A stretch of DNA of 64,000 nt from CAVQEG01 sp963711465 (GCA_963711465.1 CAVQEG010000002.1:558001-622000); one strand, 5' to 3'; numbered from the stretch's first letter, positions 1 to 9,212 are shown. The notes: generated by a model from the letters alone, not told the origin. Numbers and translations: made by a program.

Positions 1-1850
1 TCTTCCGAGGGGGGCGCGGCGGTAGTGACGAGTCGACGTTCCTGCTCGTGGGGAGGGTCGGCGCTTCGGTGGCGGGCCTCCCGGTGGTCCGCTGCCATAT
101 CGGTCTACGCGGATCGCCGCTGCCGTAGCGGTGGCCGCTGGGCGCCTCGGCCCTCGAGGGGGGCGCGGGGCACGACGGCAGAGCCGTCGCGTGGGCGCGG
201 CGAGCACGGTGTTGTAGCGGCGCATTCTTCCGAGGGGGGCGCGGCGGTAGTGACGAGTCGGCGTTCCTGCCTGGGGGACGGACGGCGCTTCGGTGGCGGG
301 CTTCCCGGTGTTCCGCTGCCATAGCGGTCTACGCGGATCACCTCTGCCGTAGCGGTGGCCGCTGGGCGCCTCGGCCCTCGAGGGGGGCGCGGGGCGCGAC
401 GGCAGAGCCGTCGCGTGGGCGCGGCGAGCACGGTGTTGTAGCGGCGCATTCTTCCGAGGAGGGCGCGGCGGTAGTGACGAGTCGGCGTTCCTGCCTGGGG
501 GAGGGACGGCGCTTCGGTGGCGGGCTTCCCGGTGTTCCGCTGCCATAGCGGTCTACGCGGATCGCCGCTGCCGTAGCGGTGGCCGCTGGGCGCCTCGGCC
601 CTCGAGGTGGGCGCGGGGCGCGACGGCAGAGCCGTCGCGTGGGCGCGGCGAGCACGGTGTTGTAGCGGCACATTCTTCCGAGGAGGGCGCGGCGGTAGTG
701 ACGAGTCGGCGTTTCTGCCTGGGGGAGGGACGGCGCTTCGGTGGCGGGCTTCCCGGTGGTCCGCTGCCATATCGGTCTACGCGGGTCGCCGCTGCCGTAG
801 CGGTGGCCGCTCGGCGCCTCGGCCCTCGAGGTGGGCGCGGGACGCGACGGCAGAGCCGTCGCGTGGGCGCGGCGAGCACGGTGTTGTAGCGGCACACTCG
901 TCCGAGGTGGACGCGGCGGTAGTGACGAGTCGGCGTTCCTGCCTGGGGGAGGGACGGCGCTGCGGTGGCGGGCCTCCCGGTGTTCCGCTGCCATAGCGGT
1001 CTACGCGGATCGCCGCTGCCGTAGCGGTGGCCGCTGGGCGCCTCGGCCCTCGAGGTGGGCGCGGGACGCGACGGCAGAGCCGTCGCGTGGGCGCGGCGAG
1101 CACGGTGTTGTAGCGGCACATTCTTCCGAGGAGGGCGCGGCGGTAGTGACGAGTCGGCGTTCCTGCCTGGGGGAGGGACGGCGCTGCGGTGGCGGGCCTC
1201 CCGGTGTTCCGCTGCCATAGCGGTCTACGCGGATCGCCGCTGCCGTAGCGGTGGCCGCTGGGCGCCTCGGCCCTCGAGGTGGGCGCGGGACGCGACGGCA
1301 GAGCCGTCGCGTGGGCGCGGCGAGCACGGTGTTGTAGCGGCACATTCGTCCGAGGAGGGCGCGGCGGTAGTGACGAGTCGGCGTTCCTGCCTGGGGGAGG
1401 GACGGCGCTGCGGTGGCGGGCCTCCCGGTGTTCCGCTGCCATAGCGGTCTACGCGGATCGCCGCTGCCGTAGCGGTGGCCGCTGGGCGCCTCGGCCCTCG
1501 AGGTGGGCGCGGGGCGCGACGGCAGAGCCGTCGCGTGGGCGCGGCGAGCACGGTGTTGTAGCGGCACACTCGTCCGAGGTGGACGCGGCGGTAGTGACGA
1601 GTCGGCGTTCCTGCCTGGGGGAGGGACGGCGCTGCGGTGGCGGGCCTCCCGGTGTTCCGCTGCCATAGCGGTCTACGCGGATCGCCGCTGCCGTAGCGGT
1701 GGCCGCTGGGCGCCTCGGCCCTCGAGGTGGGCGCGGGACGCGACGGCAGAGCCGTCGCGTGGGCGCGGCGAGCACGGTGTTGTAGCGGCACATTCTTCCG
1801 AGGAGGGCGCGGCGGTAGTGACGAGTCGGCGTTCCTGCTCGTGGGGAGGG
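1..1850. repeat. Left tandem array of 224-bp units beside a RAYT gene
   Basis: The array is cut by the left window edge. A landmark in the unit (GCTGGGCGCCTCGG, with one variant copy) begins at 137, 361, 585, 809, 1033, 1257, 1481 and 1705, an exact 224-bp step each time, so at least eight copies are present with only scattered substitutions. Every unit holds a perfect hairpin: 9-bp arms CGCGACGGC and GCCGTCGCG around the loop AGA. Because 224 is not a multiple of three, open frames crossing the array shift frame in each copy, so I regard it as non-coding. The unit is homologous, in reverse complement, to the array at 2515-3990. Confidence 0.95.
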
Positions 1851-1951
1851 AAGATTTGGGCTGCGCTCGAGAGGAGACGCTTGACTTCTTGACCTCCGAC
1901 GTCGTAAGTTTTCGTCGGCAAATTCACCGCCACAATTGAGCAGCCATCACG

Positions 1952-2497
1952 ATGTTTCCTGAACCCCGCCTTGGCGCCGGTATGGCTCCACCGTTGTTCG
2001 TTACTGCGACGATAATTGACTGGATTCCAGTGTTTCTGGAGAAGTCATTCTGTGAACTGCTGATCAGCTCGTTCCGTTATTGTCAGCAACGAAAGGGGCT
2101 CCTCGTGCATGGATATGTCATAATGCCGAACCACTTCCATCTGGTTGGTTCGCGCACAGGTCGCGACGATGTCGAAACCATCATTCAAAACATCAAGAGC
2201 TTCACAGCGCACGAGATTCTGAAATTGCTGCAGCGACGTCCTCACGCGTCGTACCTGGAGTTATTAAAAAGGGCGGCGATGCGGGAACGGCCGCTGCAGG
2301 ATCACATGGTGTGGCGTTCTGATAACATCCCGTTCGGCATCGTGACCCGCACCACCATGCGCCAGAAGCTCAACTACATTCATTCAAACCCGGTCCGCAA
2401 GGGGTTGGTGCGCCGGGCGGAGGACTGGTACTACTCAAGCGCGGCTGCCTACCATTACGGCGACCATCGCCCCCTCGTTGTCGATCTCATCCGCTAA
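1952..2497 (+). CDS. REP-associated tyrosine transposase (RAYT), IS200/Y1 family
   Basis: A 181-residue HUH single-strand DNA transposase of the Y1_Tnp type. Visible marks are the metal-binding HUH pair in MPNHFHLV (His61, His63) and the C-terminal block KLNYIHSNPVRKGLV followed by DWYYSSA, both characteristic of RAYT proteins. RAYTs are usually single-copy domesticated enzymes that recognise REP hairpins; here the gene sits between two inverted, hairpin-bearing repeat arrays, which fits that role. An alternative ATG at 1982 gives MAPPLFVTATI and is close to where the family normally begins. I see no frameshift, and length is normal for the family. The catalytic tyrosine cannot be assigned with certainty by eye. 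The family assignment is firm; activity is inferred. Confidence 0.9.
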   Translation: MFPEPRLGAGMAPPLFVTATIIDWIPVFLEKSFCELLISSFRYCQQRKGLLVHGYVIMPNHFHLVGSRTGRDDVETIIQNIKSFTAHEILKLLQRRPHASYLELLKRAAMRERPLQDHMVWRSDNIPFGIVTRTTMRQKLNYIHSNPVRKGLVRRAEDWYYSSAAAYHYGDHRPLVVDLIR

Positions 2498-2514
2498 GCC
2501 ATACGTATCACGCG

Positions 2515-3990
2515 AATCCTCCTGCACTTCCTCCAGGAAGGAGGGCCGCGGCCACCGCTACGGCAGAGGTGATGCGCGGAGGCCGTTTCGGCTGAGGCCA
2601 TCCCCCCCACCGAAGCGTCCTCCCTCCCCCCAAGCACGAACGCCGTCTCGTCACTGCCGCCGCGCCGGCCTCGCACGAATGTGCCGCCACCCCCGAGTGC
2701 TCGCCGCGCCCGCGCGACGGCTCCGCCGTCGCGCCCCGCGCCCACCTCGAACGCCGAGGAACTCCGCGGCCACCGCTACGGAAGAGGTGATCCGCGCTGG
2801 CCGCTTCGGCTGAGGCCATCCGCGCCCACCTCGAACGCCGAGGAACTCCGCGGCCCACCGCGTCGGCAGAGGTGATCCGCGTAAACCGCTTCATCTGAGG
2901 CCATCCGCGCCCACCTCGAACGCCGAGGACCTCCGCGCCCACCGCGTCGGCAGAGGTGATCCGCGTAAACCGCTTCATCTGAGGCCATCCGCGCCCACCT
3001 CGAACGCCGAGGACCTCCGCGGCCCACCGCTTCGGCAGAGGTGATCCGCGTAAACCGCTTCGGCAGCGGTCATCCGCGCCCACCGAAGCGTCCTCCCTCC
3101 CCCAAGCACGAACGCCGTCTCGTCACTGCCGCCGCGCCAACCTCGCACGAATGTGCCGCCACCCCCAAGTGCTCGCCGCGCCCGCGCGACGGCTCCGCCG
3201 TCGCGCCCCGCGCCCACCTCGAACGCCGAGGAACTCCGCGGCCACCGCGTCGGCAGAGGTGATCCGCGTAAACCGTTTCGGCAGCGGTCATCCGCGCCCA
3301 CCGAAGCGTCCTCCCTCCCCCAAGCACGAACGCCGTCTCGTCACTGCCCCCGCGCCAACCTCGCACGAATGTGCCGCCACCCCCGAGTGCTCGCCGCGCC
3401 CGCGCGACGGCTCCGCCGTCGCGCCCCGCGCCCACCTCGAACGCCGAGGAACTCCGCGCCCACCGCTACGGCAGAGGTGATCCGCGTTGGCCGCTTCGGC
3501 TGAGGCTATCCGCGCCCACCTCGAACGCCGAGGAACTCCGCGGCCACCGCTACGGCAGAGGTCATCCGCGTACACCGCTTCGGCTGAGGCCATCCGCGCC
3601 CACCTCGAACGCCGAGGACCTCCGCGCCCACCGCGTCGGCAGAGGTGATCCGCATTGGCCGCTTCGGCTGAGGCCATCCGCCCCCCACCGAAGCGTCCTC
3701 CCTCCCCCAAGCACGAACGCCGTCTCGTCACTGCCGCCGCGCCGGCCTCGCACGAATGTGCCGCCACCCCCGAGTGCTCGCCGCGCCCGCGCGACGGCTC
3801 CGCCGTCGCGCCCCGCGCCCACCTCGAACGCCGAGGACTTCCGCGGCCACCGCTACGGCAGAGGTGATCCGCGTTGGCCGCTACCGCAGCGGTGATCCGC
3901 CTGGACCGCTACGGCAGAGGTGATCCGCGAAGGCCGCTATCGCAGCGCTGATCCGCCCAGACCGCTTCGACAGCGGTGATCCTCCGCTAC
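2515..3990. repeat. Right repeat array, inverted relative to the left array
   Basis: Reverse-complemented, this stretch aligns with the left 224-bp unit: it shares the hairpin arms CGCGACGGC/GCCGTCGCG (loop TCC here), the GTGACGAG block, and the TAGCGGTGGCCGC block. Full-length unit landmarks (GAAGCGTCCTCCC) occur at about 2611, 3084, 3302 and 3689, so spacing is irregular, unlike the left array. Between them a shorter subunit of about 84-85 bp (landmark CCCACCTCGAACGCC at about 2825, 2910 and 2994) has been amplified. It ends in a run of degenerate 30-bp-like pieces (ACCGCTACGGCAGAGGTGAT and variants) at 3850-3985. No coding function is apparent. Confidence 0.9.
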
Positions 3991-4008
3991 CGAAACGCCG
4001 TGGCAGCG

Positions 4009-4416
4009 TCACCCGGCATCACTCCCGAAAGCCGCGTCGACTGACCACCGGCCGCCGCCGGCATACGTCAGATAGAGAAATCCGAATGCGTATACCAGTG
4101 CCAGTTCCCCTCCATTGGAAATCGGCCACGCTCCCTTCGGCGCGTGTGTGTAGAAATACGCCACCACCATCTCGATGAATAACACGAACGCCACCGGTCG
4201 TGTCCATAGTCCCGCCGCGATCAGTACCCCACCTGCCAGTTCCATTATCGCCGACATCAGTCCCGGAAACAGCGTCAAATGCATCGCTCGCGTCGGCTCC
4301 GGAATGTGGAAGATCTTCATCGTTCCGTGCTGTAGGAACAACACCCCGAATGCAATTCGAAATATTGCCAGTACGTACGGAGTACGCGCGCTCAGGTCGA
4401 AATCGCGAAGCGCCAT
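4009..4416 (-). CDS. DoxX family membrane protein
   Basis: About 135 residues with four predicted membrane helices and the DoxX-type pattern: FRIAFGVLFLQHGTMKIF early, MELAGGVLIAAGLWTRPVAF in the middle, and a C-terminal LALVYAFGFLYLTYAGGGRWSVD. DoxX proteins sit in the inner membrane, often linked to redox or thiol stress; the precise substrate is unknown. I chose the ATG at 4416 because an AAAGG motif lies just upstream and the resulting length is normal; an in-frame extension to 4497 exists but adds a non-hydrophobic leader that the family lacks. It lies 150 bp downstream of the outer-membrane protein gene on the same strand and may be cotranscribed with it. Confidence 0.85.
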   Translation of the reverse strand: MALRDFDLSARTPYVLAIFRIAFGVLFLQHGTMKIFHIPEPTRAMHLTLFPGLMSAIMELAGGVLIAAGLWTRPVAFVLFIEMVVAYFYTHAPKGAWPISNGGELALVYAFGFLYLTYAGGGRWSVDAAFGSDAG

Positions 4417-4565
4417 CGTTGCCTTTGAATTCTTCATTGTCTTGTGCAACATCGGTGTTGAACGTACACCGGGTCGCCGAATGAGTGCTGTTCCCATCTG
4501 ACGACCCGGCCTTCGCGTTCCTGCGGCTTCCCGCGGGCTCTAATCCACCTCCCAATAGCGCCCCA

Positions 4566-5612
4566 CTACCACGCGAATTGTGATCCTACCACGATCTTCC
4601 ATGAACGCTTCAGCTGCGGACCGTGAAGCGATTGATAGATCGGAACGATTCCTTCGGCGCCAAATCTGAGGTCGTTCAATGGGCCAACCGGTAGCACCAC
4701 GTTCCCCCCAATTCCCGCGTCCACCCGGCTGCCTCCACGCAAATTCGGAAATGCCGTCGGAACCATTTTCATGGCAACGGCACCGACCAGCGATGTGTCC
4801 ATTCCCTCTACGTCGCCCCAGTCGCTCATTGCCAGACGGACCGATGCGCTGAAACAACTACAAATTTTTCTCGCACCCCACGCCGTCGCGTCAAAGGCGT
4901 TTCCGAGTCGATAGCTGTGGTCGTTCTCGCCGAATCGTACCGTTCCAATTCCCTGTATACCCCACGACCAGTCGTCGGTCTGACCCAGCCACGTGAGGCC
5001 CGGTCGAATGTCCATGGTCCCCGATCCGGGCTGCATCGGATATGGAAGCTGCGCTGCGTTCGGTGCGCTCATCGGTGTCACGTCCGTCTCGGTGATCGAA
5101 CCCGTCGGCAAGTCCACCGTCGCGTTGAGATGAATCTGCTGGCGGTCGTATCGGGCCAGAACGACGAGCGCCGAAATCCCCAGGTCGCCGATCCCGCTCG
5201 ATGTGGTCGTGAACGTCGAGTCGACGCGATTCGTCAGATCCATGCTCATCGATACGATCGGAAGCATCGCCATGAATGTCACCCGATCGATCGGCGCGTA
5301 CATGATGCTCGCCATGTGCATCTGCATCGTCATCTGAACCGGCGCCACCTTGAAGTCGTACCCCGTCGGACTCAGAATTTCACTGCTCGATACCTCGTCC
5401 GATCCGTTGAGATTGCCGTCCATCTTCATGAACCCGAAGCGATACCCGAGCATGAATTCGCCGGCATGATGCGTGTGATCGCCCATGACGCCAATCGGCG
5501 CGTGCCCGTCCGGCCTCGCACCAGTCCATCCGTCGTTCGAATTCTGCGCGTGAAGGACGCCAGCGCCGACAACGATCGCCACAACTGCAATCGTCGCAAT
5601 CCTGCTTCCCAT
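4566..5612 (-). CDS. Outer-membrane beta-barrel protein, transporter-like
   Basis: A 348-residue protein with a signal peptide (MGSRIATIAVVAIVVGAGVL, cleavage after HAQ) followed by repeated amphipathic strands such as GEFMLGYRFGFMKMDG, MHMASIMYAPIDRVTFMAML and WGIQGIGTVRFG, and a terminal aromatic residue (SQFAW), as in outer-membrane barrels. It resembles the group often labelled MetA-pathway phenol-degradation or putative transporter proteins. The N-terminal part is Met- and His-rich (MGDHTHHAGEFML, PVQMTMQMHMAS), which could mean metal contact, but that is inference. ATG at 5612 is preceded by AGGGGG at good spacing; a GTG six bases upstream is less likely. Substrate unknown. Confidence 0.75.
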   Translation of the reverse strand: MGSRIATIAVVAIVVGAGVLHAQNSNDGWTGARPDGHAPIGVMGDHTHHAGEFMLGYRFGFMKMDGNLNGSDEVSSSEILSPTGYDFKVAPVQMTMQMHMASIMYAPIDRVTFMAMLPIVSMSMDLTNRVDSTFTTTSSGIGDLGISALVVLARYDRQQIHLNATVDLPTGSITETDVTPMSAPNAAQLPYPMQPGSGTMDIRPGLTWLGQTDDWSWGIQGIGTVRFGENDHSYRLGNAFDATAWGARKICSCFSASVRLAMSDWGDVEGMDTSLVGAVAMKMVPTAFPNLRGGSRVDAGIGGNVVLPVGPLNDLRFGAEGIVPIYQSLHGPQLKRSWKIVVGSQFAW

Positions 5613-6013
5613 GGTCACCCCCTGGATGTGTCTGGAGAGTTGTCTGGAGAGATTGACGCCGAGGTCAACAAGACGGTACGGAGTCGAATGCGGTCGGATT
5701 GAGAGGTGGAACCGCTGGCGGACGTCAACACTCAGTGACGCCGCCCCGATGCCACGTTGTCCGAAGGGCAGGGTTCGAACAGCGAATCGAGTTGTCGAAC
5801 TCGACGTGGAGCAATTCGACCGATGACGTGTCGCGCGCCCTCGGTCGAGTCGGGTCGCCGACTCGCGGCAGACCGGATCGAACGTAGCAATTCGATTGGT
5901 GATGGTGCTCGGATTCCCACCGCGTCCCCGTGTCGATTCGGGCGATGATCCGCCCCGTACCGACCATTCCGGACAAGCGTAATTATGCGTAAGAGCCCTC
6001 GTCGCGCCTCCGC
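5613..6013. other. Intergenic region without a recognisable gene
   Basis: No supported coding frame. It contains a short direct repeat (TGTCTGGAGAGT, twice, at about 5630-5653) just upstream of the outer-membrane protein start on the minus strand, which could lie in its promoter region. Nothing else stands out. Confidence 0.6.
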
Positions 6014-6403
6014 CTATTGCTCCGTCCTCCGCTCCTCCATCAGTCCCACGAGATTGCCGTCGGGGTCGCGAAGAAATCCGATCCAGAGGTCGTGGTCGGG
6101 CATCTTCGCCGCAACCTGCGGTTCGCGCTCAACCGCCGATCCGCCCCGGACCGCCGCTGCAAATGCCGACGCAATGTCGTTCACCCGGAAGTACAGGATC
6201 GAATTCTTCCCGACCTCCCCCGCACCCTGTGGCGTGGTGAGCATGATGCGGATGGAACCCGCAGCGAGGAACGCGAGGTTCCCCGCCGGGCGGAAGAGTT
6301 CCTTCAGTCCAAGCACGTCCCGGTAGTATGAGAGGGCGGTGTCGACGTCGGACACGGTGATGGCGATCTGCGCAATTTCCGACAACGCGGCGGCAGAAGA
6401 CAT
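6014..6403 (-). CDS. VOC superfamily (glyoxalase/bleomycin-resistance-like) protein
   Basis: A 129-residue single-module VOC protein. The typical N-terminal signature IAQIAITVSDVDTALSYYRDVLGL is followed by FLAAGSIRIMLTTP, ILYFRVNDIASAFAA and the closing FLRDPDGNLVGLMEE. In metal-dependent members the first ligand is usually a His in the position where this protein has Gln (IAQIAI), while the C-terminal Glu is kept, so metal binding may be altered. The ATG at 6403 gives a normal length; the upstream in-frame extension is not family-like. Substrate cannot be deduced; VOC proteins include dioxygenases, isomerases and resistance proteins. It lies about 100 bp downstream of a four-helix membrane protein on the same strand. 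Confidence 0.85.
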   Translation of the reverse strand: MSSAAALSEIAQIAITVSDVDTALSYYRDVLGLKELFRPAGNLAFLAAGSIRIMLTTPQGAGEVGKNSILYFRVNDIASAFAAAVRGGSAVEREPQVAAKMPDHDLWIGFLRDPDGNLVGLMEERRTEQ

Positions 6404-6505
6404 GGGCGTATCCCTGCGTGATGTGGTCGATGGCTGCAGCCGCAGAACATACACAACCACGCCACATCGGTTACCTCCGCTGCCCACCCCTCAGTCGGTG
6501 TCCCC

Positions 6506-7009
6506 TCACGAATGCTCGTCAACCGGCTCGCGGTGCGCCAACAGGTTGTATGAACCGGCGGCAACCGCGCCGAAGACGATGTGCGAGACGACCGTCACCC
6601 AGCTACGTGCGGCTGCCATCCATGGAACCGCGCCGAGGAACATCACGAACGTGAGCAGGTAGACGATCACGCCGTACCCCGCGCCGATCAGTACCACCCA
6701 CCACGTCTGCAGCCGATTCAACGCCAGCGTGAGAAGCAGTGTGAATCCGATCGCAATCGCGAAGTGCAGAATCAGTCCGATGAACATGATGCGCAGGTCG
6801 AACGTGGCAGGCGGTGGTGCGGCCGAACGGCCCATCACCACCGAGGCCATGTAGCGCAACGGCGCCCACGCATTGCCGCCGAGAAAGACGGCTACCATGA
6901 ACATCTGCAGTACTAGGAACGCGGCACCGGCGATCAGTCCCGACTCGATTGCCGCCATGAAATCGTATGTCATCGCGTGGTCACGCGGCACAGGCATCGT
7001 GTATGCCAT
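6506..7009 (-). CDS. Four-helix inner-membrane protein, function unknown
   Basis: A 167-residue hydrophobic protein with likely membrane helices near residues 24-45, 73-97, 103-126 and 138-157. I do not recognise a named family with confidence. The start at 7009 is supported by GGGAGGCAGGAT directly upstream of the ATG. It follows another small membrane protein gene (7214-7624) in the same direction, separated by a strong hairpin at 7154-7184, and precedes the VOC gene. The first 20 residues are polar and Met/Pro-rich. No catalytic motif is visible. Confidence 0.75.
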   Translation of the reverse strand: MAYTMPVPRDHAMTYDFMAAIESGLIAGAAFLVLQMFMVAVFLGGNAWAPLRYMASVVMGRSAAPPPATFDLRIMFIGLILHFAIAIGFTLLLTLALNRLQTWWVVLIGAGYGVIVYLLTFVMFLGAVPWMAAARSWVTVVSHIVFGAVAAGSYNLLAHREPVDEHS

Positions 7010-7153
7010 ATCCTGCCTCCCTTCCGATTGTGTGACGTCCGCAGCGGGTCGCTGCCCTCCGCTCGGGCGCCGACCCACACTGCACAGACGGATCCACTGC
7101 ACATGACGGCAACAATCGATCCAACCTCCCCAATCCGGTGCCCCGATACGCAG

Positions 7154-7184
7154 CCGCCCCCGCCGGTACTCCCGGCGGGGGCGG
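7154..7184 (-). terminator. Perfect 13-bp GC hairpin between two membrane-protein genes
   Basis: Arms CCGCCCCCGCCGG (7154-7166) and CCGGCGGGGGCGG (7172-7184) enclose a 5-nt loop. It lies just downstream of the stop of the 7214-7624 gene. There is no T-tract on either strand, so it may act as a Rho-dependent site, an mRNA stabiliser or a processing site rather than a classical intrinsic terminator. Confidence 0.55.
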
Positions 7185-7213
7185 TAGATGTGTCGTCCCG
7201 TGACTTGTGATTC

Positions 7214-7624
7214 CTACTCGGCGTGGGGCTCCGCGTTCGCCGCCACCTTCCGCCGCTGCCTCGCCATGTAGGTGAGATCCAATACGAACATGGCGCCGAA
7301 CGCTGCGGCAACGACCAGGCCCGATGCACGGACCGCCGCTGTGATCGTTCCGTCCGGACTCAGCAGCGTGAAAACGGACTGCGCCAGAAATGCCGCCATG
7401 AACAGCGCAAACAGGGCGCGCTTCCATGTCGAGGTGAACGGCACGTGTGTCACCGGAAGCCCCCACTGCGGGTCGAACGCCACGTCCATCGTAATCCACA
7501 CGAGCAGTAGCGCAGACTTCAGCAGCATCGGCCACGCAAGATGAGGGTCGTCTATGAGTGTGTCGCTGAGGATCCAGACGACACCAACTGCTGACGTCAT
7601 TCCGATTCTAACGATCCAGCGCAT
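7214..7624 (-). CDS. Small multi-pass membrane protein, function unknown
   Basis: 136 residues with hydrophobic stretches around 5-22, 30-49, 67-88 and 97-117, and a charged C-terminal tail (ARQRRKVAANAEPHAE) that probably lies in the cytoplasm. The start at 7624 has a strong GGAGG seven bases upstream. I do not recognise the family. Same strand as the next membrane protein gene; a stable hairpin separates them. Confidence 0.75.
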   Translation of the reverse strand: MRWIVRIGMTSAVGVVWILSDTLIDDPHLAWPMLLKSALLLVWITMDVAFDPQWGLPVTHVPFTSTWKRALFALFMAAFLAQSVFTLLSPDGTITAAVRASGLVVAAAFGAMFVLDLTYMARQRRKVAANAEPHAE

Positions 7625-7779
7625 GTCTGCCTCCGTGGGGATGCCGATGTTGAAGTGACTACAGAAAATAGCGCATGTGCTGGTGTAGCGAAAACTTCAT
7701 GCAGCTCAATATTCATGCTGCGCGATGCATCGAATCGCGTGACGCGCCGAGACAATCCTGATGAATATTCAAGCGTAAT

Positions 7780-8838
7780 TTACTTGCGACGCGGATGCGT
7801 TCCTGCCGACGCGAGCAACCGAAGGCGACGCGCCTTGTCGTAGACCTGCTCGACGCTCCGGCCGAGGTGATCGGCGACTCGCCCCAGCGTCGCACGCGAA
7901 TCCTCAGGTCTGACTTCGCGACGCAGATAGGCGACATCCTCGTCGCTCCACATTCGAACGAGTTCGCTGGCGGAGATTCCCATCAACCGCGCTTTCTCCG
8001 CCGTCGCTTTCCTTGCCCGCCCGAGTATTGCCGCCACGTACGCTGCCCCGTGCGTCGGATACAATTCGCGCAGCGTCGCCACTTCCTCATCGGTCCACTG
8101 CACCCGAGTCCGACCTGGCGCTTTCTTCGGGGGCTCGGGGAATCTCCGGCCACGGCGGCGTTCGGATGAACGGAACCCGATGCGATCGGCAACGGTGCGA
8201 ACGCGATTGACGGCAACCCCAAGCCGATCGGCGATGTCCTCCATTGAGCGGCGCCCAAGCTGGCGTCGGATTGCGCGTTCCTGCTGCGTTGTCAATGGTG
8301 CATGCGGGTTCGACAGGCCACGTTTCGAAGCCGTGGCGCCAACGGAGGACGCCGATCGGCCGATCCGCTTTGCCACTTCGGCCTGCGGCATCGTACCGTA
8401 GAGCTCGTCGAGGAGCCGCAATTCCTTCACACCCCAGTAATCCGGCTGCGGCGCCAATCCGAGTTCGGCCGCCTTGTACCTCACGCTCACATGCGTGCGC
8501 CCAATGGCCTTGGCAATGATCCGGCACGAGCGCCTGCCGTGGCGAGCATATTCCTGCCTCAGGTAGTCGATTTCCTCCTGAATCCACAACGGTTGACGGA
8601 CGATTCCAAGGCGTTCCGCCTTGATCTTCACGGCCTCCTTTGTTCGACCGAGGAGCCGAGCACAATAGCGGCCACCATATTCGGGGTAATATGTACGAAG
8701 CAGTTCAATATCCTCATCGCTCCATCGACACCGTCCCTTGTACGCACCGGGTTTCGGCATCGGCACGCCCTTCGGCCACTTGCGATCGGCGCGGAAGCGT
8801 TGGATGGGATTCAGATCCTTGCGGGGTCGTTTGCTCAT
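7780..8838 (-). CDS. Protein of six tandem SANT/Myb-like helix-turn-helix repeats
   Basis: 352 residues built almost wholly from repeats of about 41-45 residues: 39-79 (WSDEDIELLRTYYPEYG), 85-128 (WIQEEIDYLRQEYARHG), 135-175 (YWGVKELRLLDELYG), 183-222, 248-288 (WTDEEVATLRELYPTHG) and 297-341 (WSDEDVAYLRREV). Each repeat has the pattern [WL]-x-x-x-E-[ILVR]-x-x-[LI], then GR or G(x) with [TS], V, and a closing KAxxLG[IL], i.e. the three-helix SANT/Myb-like DNA-binding fold with GR[ST]xxAVxxKAxxLG recognition helices. Such arrays imply sequence-specific binding to a long or repeated DNA site. The N-terminus is basic (SKRPRKDLNPIQRFRADRKWPKG). It is monocistronic by position. Single-repeat proteins of this kind are common; six in one chain is unusual. 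Target unknown. Confidence 0.85.
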   Translation of the reverse strand: MSKRPRKDLNPIQRFRADRKWPKGVPMPKPGAYKGRCRWSDEDIELLRTYYPEYGGRYCARLLGRTKEAVKIKAERLGIVRQPLWIQEEIDYLRQEYARHGRRSCRIIAKAIGRTHVSVRYKAAELGLAPQPDYWGVKELRLLDELYGTMPQAEVAKRIGRSASSVGATASKRGLSNPHAPLTTQQERAIRRQLGRRSMEDIADRLGVAVNRVRTVADRIGFRSSERRRGRRFPEPPKKAPGRTRVQWTDEEVATLRELYPTHGAAYVAAILGRARKATAEKARLMGISASELVRMWSDEDVAYLRREVRPEDSRATLGRVADHLGRSVEQVYDKARRLRLLASAGTHPRRK

Positions 8839-9159
8839 GATGGCGGAAGATCCGGCAAATCGATGTGGAAGTCGATCGGGGGCGTCACCCGCACTGACCG
8901 AGTCATTCGTCGATGGTCAATCCGCAGCGGGTCCGTGGCGAACGCGGGTCCTTCTCAGCCGTTGATCAGTCGTCGTTCGTCCGTCGGCGTCGAAGGTAGC
9001 CAGAATGACTGTGTGAATGGCTTCGACGGCGTTGCGACCGGCCCTTGACAGCGGCCAGCAGACGGCAGCGAATTTCGTTTGGAGTGATCGGCGGCCGTCG
9101 TAGAGAGGCGCCGGCAATGAGGTCGCTCCAACTGGGCATGACTCCGTTGGATCGCAGCA

Positions 9160-9196
9160 CCCCGTTCGGCAGGAGCACGCCGGACGGGGTTTTTTG
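9160..9196 (+). terminator. Intrinsic terminator, plus strand
   Basis: Arms CCCCGTTCGGC (9160-9170) and GCCGGACGGGG (9179-9189) pair along 11 bp with one G-U wobble, followed by TTTTTT. No plus-strand gene precedes it, so it may end a non-coding transcript. Confidence 0.8.
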
Positions 9197-9212
9197 TTGT
9201 CGGCTGAGGAAC

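Noticed and set aside
1..1850. Many overlapping long open frames of Arg/Pro- and Arg/Gly-rich sequence on both strands in the repeat array
   Set aside because: They result from GC-rich tandem repeats without stops; the 224-bp period changes the frame in each copy and no protein family is recognisable.
2515..3900. Arg/Pro-rich open frames in the right repeat array
   Set aside because: Same reason: repeat-driven open frames on both strands without protein-like character.
8302..9048. A 248-codon plus-strand frame across the SANT-repeat gene and the following gap
   Set aside because: Antisense to a well-supported repeat protein for most of its length; no family recognised.
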